A stretch of 8,913 nt of DNA. It comes from Lachnospiraceae bacterium. GTDB lineage: Bacteria; Bacillota_A; Clostridia; Lachnospirales; Lachnospiraceae. The DNA lies in the NCBI GenBank assembly GCA_028694115.1, contig JAQUUB010000145.1, forward strand, positions 1 to 8,913, read 5' to 3'. This document shows positions 5,949-8,913 of the stretch, in pieces. The translations under genes were made by a program, and so were the position numbers. The notes beneath the pieces were generated by a model. It was not told the DNA's origin. It did not search any database and saw only the letters and a program-made list of their open reading frames with translations. Each line of letters opens with the position of its first letter. The stretch's first letter is position 1.

Positions 5949-6212
5949 ATGATAGGGTTTAGTATTATGATGTGGTTTGTTTCATTTGTATTGTTTATTG
6001 TGCCATAATTGTGCTTTTGGTAGTAATTGTCGTATCAGCGATATGGTTTATTATAATACAAAAACATTATAGCTGTCAGATTAAGAAGTAAAAGATCGAA
6101 GACATGGAGGTTTCCCATATATGGTAAGACTAAGACCTTATATGTTATTAAATTCGGATCAAAACATAAAGAATATGATTTCAAATGCCCTAAAAAATTA
6201 ACCATCTATTAA
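5949..6212 (+). pseudogene. Frameshifted remnant of a small membrane/zinc-ribbon protein
   Basis: No intact gene fills the 311 bases between the acetyltransferase and the next membrane protein, but three pieces in two frames look coding. ATG 5949 reads MIGFSIMMWFVSFVLFIVP and stops at 6006. One base out of frame, 6005-6091 continues a hydrophobic helix (IIVLLVVIVVSAIWFIII) into QKHYSCQIKK. Back in the first frame, about 6093-6212 gives VIKFGSKHKEYDFKCPK, like the second half of a zinc ribbon that has lost cysteines. Together they suggest a single-pass membrane protein with a cytoplasmic zinc ribbon, inactivated by at least two frameshifts. A 27-codon frame from ATG 6121 after GGAGG (6106-6110) is an alternative reading that I consider less likely. 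Confidence 0.4.
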
Positions 6213-6226
6213 AGGAGGAAAGGTGT

Positions 6227-6673
6227 ATGTCAAATTATTTGGATTCCATTGAAGAAAGCACAAATATAGTTAAAAGCAGAATTAAGCTCTCAAAACTGAT
6301 TTTGATTACTAGTTACCTTGCAGTTTGGGTAATTTCATTAATTGTGTTCTGGTACTTTACAAGTGGTTCCGATGCAATGGGTTATGGTATTGTGTTCTTG
6401 TGGGTATTGCTTCCGTGTACAACATTCGTGATTTCTATTCTGATTGGCAAAAACGATTACTGGGGAAAGTATAAATGGATTACTTCAATTGCCTTTGGTG
6501 TAATGTATATGCTTGCTGAGTATGCAACATTTAGTGCGGCAAACATGATTTCATTTGACAAGGTCAATATGCCTCAGTTTTCGATGATTTTTATTGGTGC
6601 AGTCATTTCTATTGCAGGATTGGAGATTGGTGTTGGTATAAGAAGATTCAAATCTAAGAACCTAAATAAGTAG
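6227..6673 (+). CDS. Four-helix membrane protein of unknown function
   Basis: ATG 6227 follows AAAGGAGG (6211-6218), one of the strongest ribosome-binding sites in the window. The 148-residue protein has a polar, charged N-terminal segment of about 22 residues (SNYLDSIEESTNIVKSRIKL), then four likely membrane helices at about 24-44, 52-73, 82-105 and 116-138, and a basic tail (RRFKSKNLNK). No enzymatic motif is visible. Proteins of this size and topology are common in Clostridia, often with no assigned role. It is not similar in sequence to the other four-helix protein at 4990-5433. It lies 40 bases before the first DJ-1 gene and could be co-transcribed with it. Confidence 0.78.
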   Translation: MSNYLDSIEESTNIVKSRIKLSKLILITSYLAVWVISLIVFWYFTSGSDAMGYGIVFLWVLLPCTTFVISILIGKNDYWGKYKWITSIAFGVMYMLAEYATFSAANMISFDKVNMPQFSMIFIGAVISIAGLEIGVGIRRFKSKNLNK

Positions 6674-6713
6674 CAGTAGTATAGATAACTTAAAACAGAA
6701 GGAGAAATATTCT

Positions 6714-7298
6714 ATGAATGTTAATATTTTATTGTTTCCTGACTTTGAAACGTTAGATGCCTTTGGTCCAGTTGAAGTACTAGGGCGAATCGAGCAATAT
6801 CGTTTACATTATGTTTCAATTACCGGTGGAACCATTGTAAGTAGACAAGGCGTTCCAGTATTGACCGAAAATATAAATGATGTTGATGCGACTGGAATTC
6901 TATTAATACCAGGGGGACAGGGAACGCGCCCATTAGTTAATGAGGACGAGTACATAAACAAGCTGGCAAATGCAGCCTTGCTATCTGAATATTGCCTTAC
7001 CGTATGCACGGGTTCTGCATTGCTCGCCAAGACAGGAGTTTTGGATTATAAAAAAGCAACGTCAAATAAAAAAGCTTTTGAATGGGTGAAATCGATCAAT
7101 ACAAAGGTTTTGTGGATCAATCATGCTAGATGGGTGGTGGATGAAAAATATTACACATCATCAGGAGTATCAGCCGGAATCGACATGGCGTTAGGATTCG
7201 TTGCTGATCAATTTGGTAATGAAAAAGCTGAAGAGATTGCTAATCATATTGAGTATCTATGGAATCCTGACCCTTGTAATGATAAGTTTGCTATATGA
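6714..7298 (+). CDS. DJ-1/PfpI-family protein, isonitrile-hydratase-like (first copy)
   Basis: ATG 6714 follows AAGGAG (6699-6704). The 194-residue protein has the DJ-1/PfpI fold: a first strand NVNILLFPDFETLDAFGPVE, the glycine loop IPGGQGTRP (residues 65-73), and the nucleophile elbow TVCTGSALLAKTGVLDY with C98 and T99. D15 in place of the usual glutamate, together with C98-T99, is the pattern of isonitrile (isocyanide) hydratases and of the sensor domains of GATase1-type AraC regulators. No DNA-binding domain is attached. It may hydrate or otherwise handle a reactive small molecule, but the substrate is not readable. The SGVSAGIDMAL segment is normal for the group. It is divergent from the second copy at 7673-8260, so this is an old duplication or two separate acquisitions. 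Confidence 0.9.
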   Translation: MNVNILLFPDFETLDAFGPVEVLGRIEQYRLHYVSITGGTIVSRQGVPVLTENINDVDATGILLIPGGQGTRPLVNEDEYINKLANAALLSEYCLTVCTGSALLAKTGVLDYKKATSNKKAFEWVKSINTKVLWINHARWVVDEKYYTSSGVSAGIDMALGFVADQFGNEKAEEIANHIEYLWNPDPCNDKFAI

Positions 7299-7331
7299 AA
7301 AAAGAAATTGTTGTTAAGGGAGTACTTTTTA

Positions 7332-7655
7332 ATGAACATTAAATGCCCATTTTGTTTTAAAAATATAAATATTACCTTCAAATTTTATTCTAATAGAAAA
7401 TGTCCTTATTGTAATAAAAAAAATCATAATATATCTGACAATAATAATATTTTAAACATTAGATATATTTTTAGACTTTTACCTATTTTTGTGTATACTT
7501 TGTTATCGTCGAATACAAATATAATTAAAAATATTTTTGATTTAAATATTTTATTTATTGAAATTATATTTTTTATTTTTTGCTTTATTTTAGCATTTTT
7601 TTCTGAGTTACTATTTTATAAACTTTTTAAAAGAATCATATTTAAAAATAGTTGA
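7332..7655 (+). CDS. Very AT-rich zinc-ribbon membrane protein, 107 residues
   Basis: ATG 7332 with AAGGGA at 7316-7321 is preferred over TTG 7308, giving MNIKCPFC as the N-terminus. The product starts with a zinc ribbon (C5-x2-C8 and, 15 residues on, CPYC) followed by an Asn-rich linker and two hydrophobic stretches, about RYIFRLLPIFVYTLL and ILFIEIIFFIFCFILAFF, ending in a Lys-rich tail. It is therefore probably a membrane protein with a cytoplasmic metal-binding head. By my count the gene is 50 G+C of 324 bases, about 15%, against roughly 40% in sampled lines of the neighbouring DJ-1 gene. It sits between two DJ-1 genes in the same direction, which suggests recent insertion. I do not know its function. 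Confidence 0.68.
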   Translation: MNIKCPFCFKNINITFKFYSNRKCPYCNKKNHNISDNNNILNIRYIFRLLPIFVYTLLSSNTNIIKNIFDLNILFIEIIFFIFCFILAFFSELLFYKLFKRIIFKNS

Positions 7656-7672
7656 AATTGGAGGTATAGAAG

Positions 7673-8260
7673 ATGAAGCATTGGAATGTTGGGATTCTTC
7701 TTTTTAACGAAGTTGAAGTGCTGGATTTTGCCGGACCATTTGAAGTTTTTTCAATTGCTTCCTATCCAAATTGTCAACAGAAGCCATTTATAGTAAACAC
7801 GGTCGCACAAACAACAGACTTAATTATCGCCCGGAATGGTCTAAAAGTTCAACCCGATTATGATTTTAATAATAGCCCTCATTTTGATATTCTAATTGTA
7901 CCTGGCGGGTATGGAGCAGAAGAAATAGAAATTCAAAATAAAACGCTTATAAAGTGGATTCAGGACAGAGCACGGGAATGCGATATTATCGCATCTGTTT
8001 GTACAGGCGCATTTTTATTGGCCGAGGCAGGGTTATTAGATGGGAAACGAGCAACTACGCACTGGATGGATATCGATAGACTGGAAAGGGAGTATTGTAC
8101 AATAGTTGTTAAGCGAGGGATTAAATATGTTGATGAAAATTCTATCATTACTGCAGGTGGTATTTCAGCCGGGATTAATATGTCTTTTTATCTTCTTAAA
8201 AAACTTGTTGGAGAAGAAATAGCCGTTGCTACAGCGAAAAGAATGGAATATGATATATAG
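7673..8260 (+). CDS. DJ-1/PfpI-family protein, AraC-sensor/isonitrile-hydratase-like (second copy)
   Basis: ATG 7673 follows TTGGAGGT (7658-7665). The 195-residue protein shows NVGILLFNEVEVLDFAGPFE at the start with D18, the loop VPGGYGAEE (residues 76-84), and the nucleophile elbow SVCTGAFLLAEAGLLDGKRA with C110 and T111. ATTHWMDIDRLE and GGISAGINMSFYLL are also typical of this group. The Asp/Cys/Thr set fits isonitrile hydratase and the DJ-1-type sensor domains of AraC regulators; no helix-turn-helix domain follows. The end of this gene overlaps by 11 bases the start of a GyrI-like effector-binding gene, a second domain type usually found attached to AraC-family DNA-binding domains. The pair might be a ligand-handling module, but this is inference from context. 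Confidence 0.9.
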   Translation: MKHWNVGILLFNEVEVLDFAGPFEVFSIASYPNCQQKPFIVNTVAQTTDLIIARNGLKVQPDYDFNNSPHFDILIVPGGYGAEEIEIQNKTLIKWIQDRARECDIIASVCTGAFLLAEAGLLDGKRATTHWMDIDRLEREYCTIVVKRGIKYVDENSIITAGGISAGINMSFYLLKKLVGEEIAVATAKRMEYDI

Positions 8261-8564
8261 AATACAGGAACACCCAGCATTTTCTGTTATTGGTCAAGAA
8301 ATAGTGATGACCAATTATCAAAGGGAGAATATACAAATCAGCAAGCAATTCTGGAATCAGTTCAATGCAAACTTGAAGAAATCATATTTAACGCAATCAG
8401 GAAATTGGACAAAGTATGCTTTTATGGAAAGACGTGATGGAGCATTATATTATTATTGTGCAATACCCAAAAAAGCCGTTATTCCAGAGAGCTTTATTCT
8501 TAAAGAAGTCAAAGCACATAACTATTTGGTTGTTCAACATATTGGGGGTTCAGGTTCTACATAG
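8250..8564 (+). CDS. GyrI-like effector-binding domain protein, truncated at the C-terminus
   Basis: ATG 8250 overlaps the DJ-1 stop by 11 bases, so translation is probably coupled; TTG 8226 is an alternative start. The 104-residue product begins MIYRIQEHPAFSVIGQEIVM, typical of AraC-type effector-binding (GyrI-like) domains, and continues through FWNQF, the YYYCAIP strand and the HNYLVVQHIG strand. Full members of this family are normally around 150-160 residues, with a final helix (..IY.EWLP) and strand (..IEIWIP). Here the frame ends with GGSGST just after the QHIG strand, so roughly the last third is missing. Neither other frame downstream restores it, which points to a deletion or a terminal rearrangement. 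Such domains bind hydrophobic cations and drugs; this copy may be a non-functional stub. Confidence 0.7.
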   Translation: MIYRIQEHPAFSVIGQEIVMTNYQRENIQISKQFWNQFNANLKKSYLTQSGNWTKYAFMERRDGALYYYCAIPKKAVIPESFILKEVKAHNYLVVQHIGGSGST

Positions 8565-8606
8565 GAATAAGTTCCGAATGGGAGCATATATGGAGGGAGA
8601 AATAAA

Positions 8607-8792
8607 ATGTCTATCGGAATAAAAAGAATGGGTTTCATTGGATTATTAGTGATTGCAATTTTTGAAGTATTTTTTGTTACAAATGGAGCAGTAGTATCGA
8701 TTGGAACGATATTTGGCGTTTGCTCGGTATTTGGACTATTGCATTTATTAGGAATCAACATTTGGAATAAAGAAAAGTCTCTTTATCCATAA
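8607..8792 (+). CDS. Small two-helix membrane protein, 61 residues
   Basis: ATG 8607 follows GGAGGG (8592-8597). The 61-residue product is mostly hydrophobic with two likely membrane helices, about residues 8-25 and 27-47, joined by a tight polar turn (TNG), and a short polar tail (NIWNKEKSLYP). The basic residues at the start (IKR) fit an N-terminus inside the cell. The short length and clear ribbon of hydrophobic residues argue for a real small protein, but there is no recognisable family or function. It is the last gene in the window and directly follows the truncated GyrI-like gene, so it may have been brought next to it by the event that removed that gene's 3' end. Confidence 0.55.
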   Translation: MSIGIKRMGFIGLLVIAIFEVFFVTNGAVVSIGTIFGVCSVFGLLHLLGINIWNKEKSLYP

Positions 8793-8810
8793 TCCGTGAA
8801 ACTCATATAA

Positions 8811-8838
8811 AAAATATGTATTGGAAACCACATATTTT
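8811..8838. repeat. 9-bp inverted repeat downstream of the last gene
   Basis: AAAATATGT (8811-8819) is an exact inverted match to ACATATTTT (8830-8838) around a 10-base loop. A TTTTTT run follows about 14 bases later, which is too far for a classical terminator, though a weak one is possible. Confidence 0.4.
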
Positions 8839-8874
8839 AACGGGTTGATTAGTTTTTTGTTCTATGTTTCAAAA

Positions 8875-8889
8875 TCACCCAATGGGTGA
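8875..8889. repeat. 6-bp hairpin with AAT loop at the right edge
   Basis: TCACCC (8875-8880) pairs exactly with GGGTGA (8884-8889) around AAT, with A-runs on both sides. No adjacent U-run follows on the + strand; on the - strand the hairpin is followed only by a short ATTTTG. It could be a weak terminator or the edge of a neighbouring element outside the window. Confidence 0.35.
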
Positions 8890-8913
8890 AAAAATTATTT
8901 ATTTTTACAAGCA

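Noticed and set aside
5949..6091. Programmed ribosomal frameshift joining the two hydrophobic pieces.
   Set aside because: There is no slippery heptamer or downstream structure at the junction, and a second frameshift is needed further on, which fits decay better.
8811..8870. Strong rho-independent terminator after the last gene.
   Set aside because: The stem is AT-only apart from one G-C pair and the T-run is about 14 bases away, so the evidence is too weak to call it.
1..8913. CRISPR array, tRNA or rRNA genes, and insertion sequence ends.
   Set aside because: I found no regularly spaced direct repeats, no cloverleaf-like or rRNA sequence, and no transposase or paired terminal repeats with target duplication.

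Overview
The window is AT-rich DNA with strong AGGAGG-type ribosome-binding sites. Its protein families (a YvbK-like GNAT acetyltransferase, NAD(P)H flavoprotein, DJ-1/PfpI and GyrI-like proteins, small zinc-ribbon membrane proteins) are typical of low-GC Firmicutes. A Clostridia or Lachnospiraceae-like host is the best guess, but no ribosomal or housekeeping marker is present to fix it. Every convincing gene is on the + strand. The genes are short and unrelated to one another, and their base composition is very uneven (about 15% G+C in one gene against about 40% next door). This looks like an accessory region built up by repeated acquisition, not a core metabolic operon.

Region 1 (1-2866) looks like defence or toxin DNA. 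A gene already open at the left edge encodes a winged-helix-like segment followed by a helical domain with the HEPN ribonuclease motif RNxxxH. After a 232-base spacer holding a structured remnant comes a 535-residue protein. It has an N-terminal zinc ribbon, a canonical RNxxxH motif near its C-terminus and a second, weaker Rx4H motif 235 residues earlier. A 36-codon frame overlaps its stop by ATGA. Region 2 (2867-3413) holds a conserved-looking 101-residue protein and a 45-codon ORF with a very good ribosome-binding site. This ORF lies between a 13-bp hairpin and a 39-base imperfect palindrome.

Region 3 (3474-6212) holds an FMN-dependent NAD(P)H oxidoreductase with an iron-sulfur-flavoprotein-like cysteine cluster, a nucleotidyltransferase of the antibiotic-nucleotidyltransferase fold, a four-helix membrane protein, a GNAT acetyltransferase and the frameshifted remnant of a small membrane/zinc-ribbon gene. 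Region 4 (6227-8913) holds a four-helix membrane protein, two divergent DJ-1/PfpI proteins with the Asp/Cys/Thr signature of isonitrile-hydratase-like members, an extremely AT-rich zinc-ribbon membrane gene wedged between them, a GyrI-like effector-binding domain that overlaps the second DJ-1 gene and is cut short, a small membrane protein, and two inverted repeats at the right edge.

How the genes work together is mostly unknown. The only physical coupling is at the stop/start overlaps: 535-residue HEPN gene with the 36-codon frame, membrane gene with the start of the acetyltransferase leader, and second DJ-1 gene with the GyrI-like gene. The best candidate for an unusual system is the HEPN pair on the left. 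The best evidence of recent gene turnover is the composition break and decayed genes on the right.
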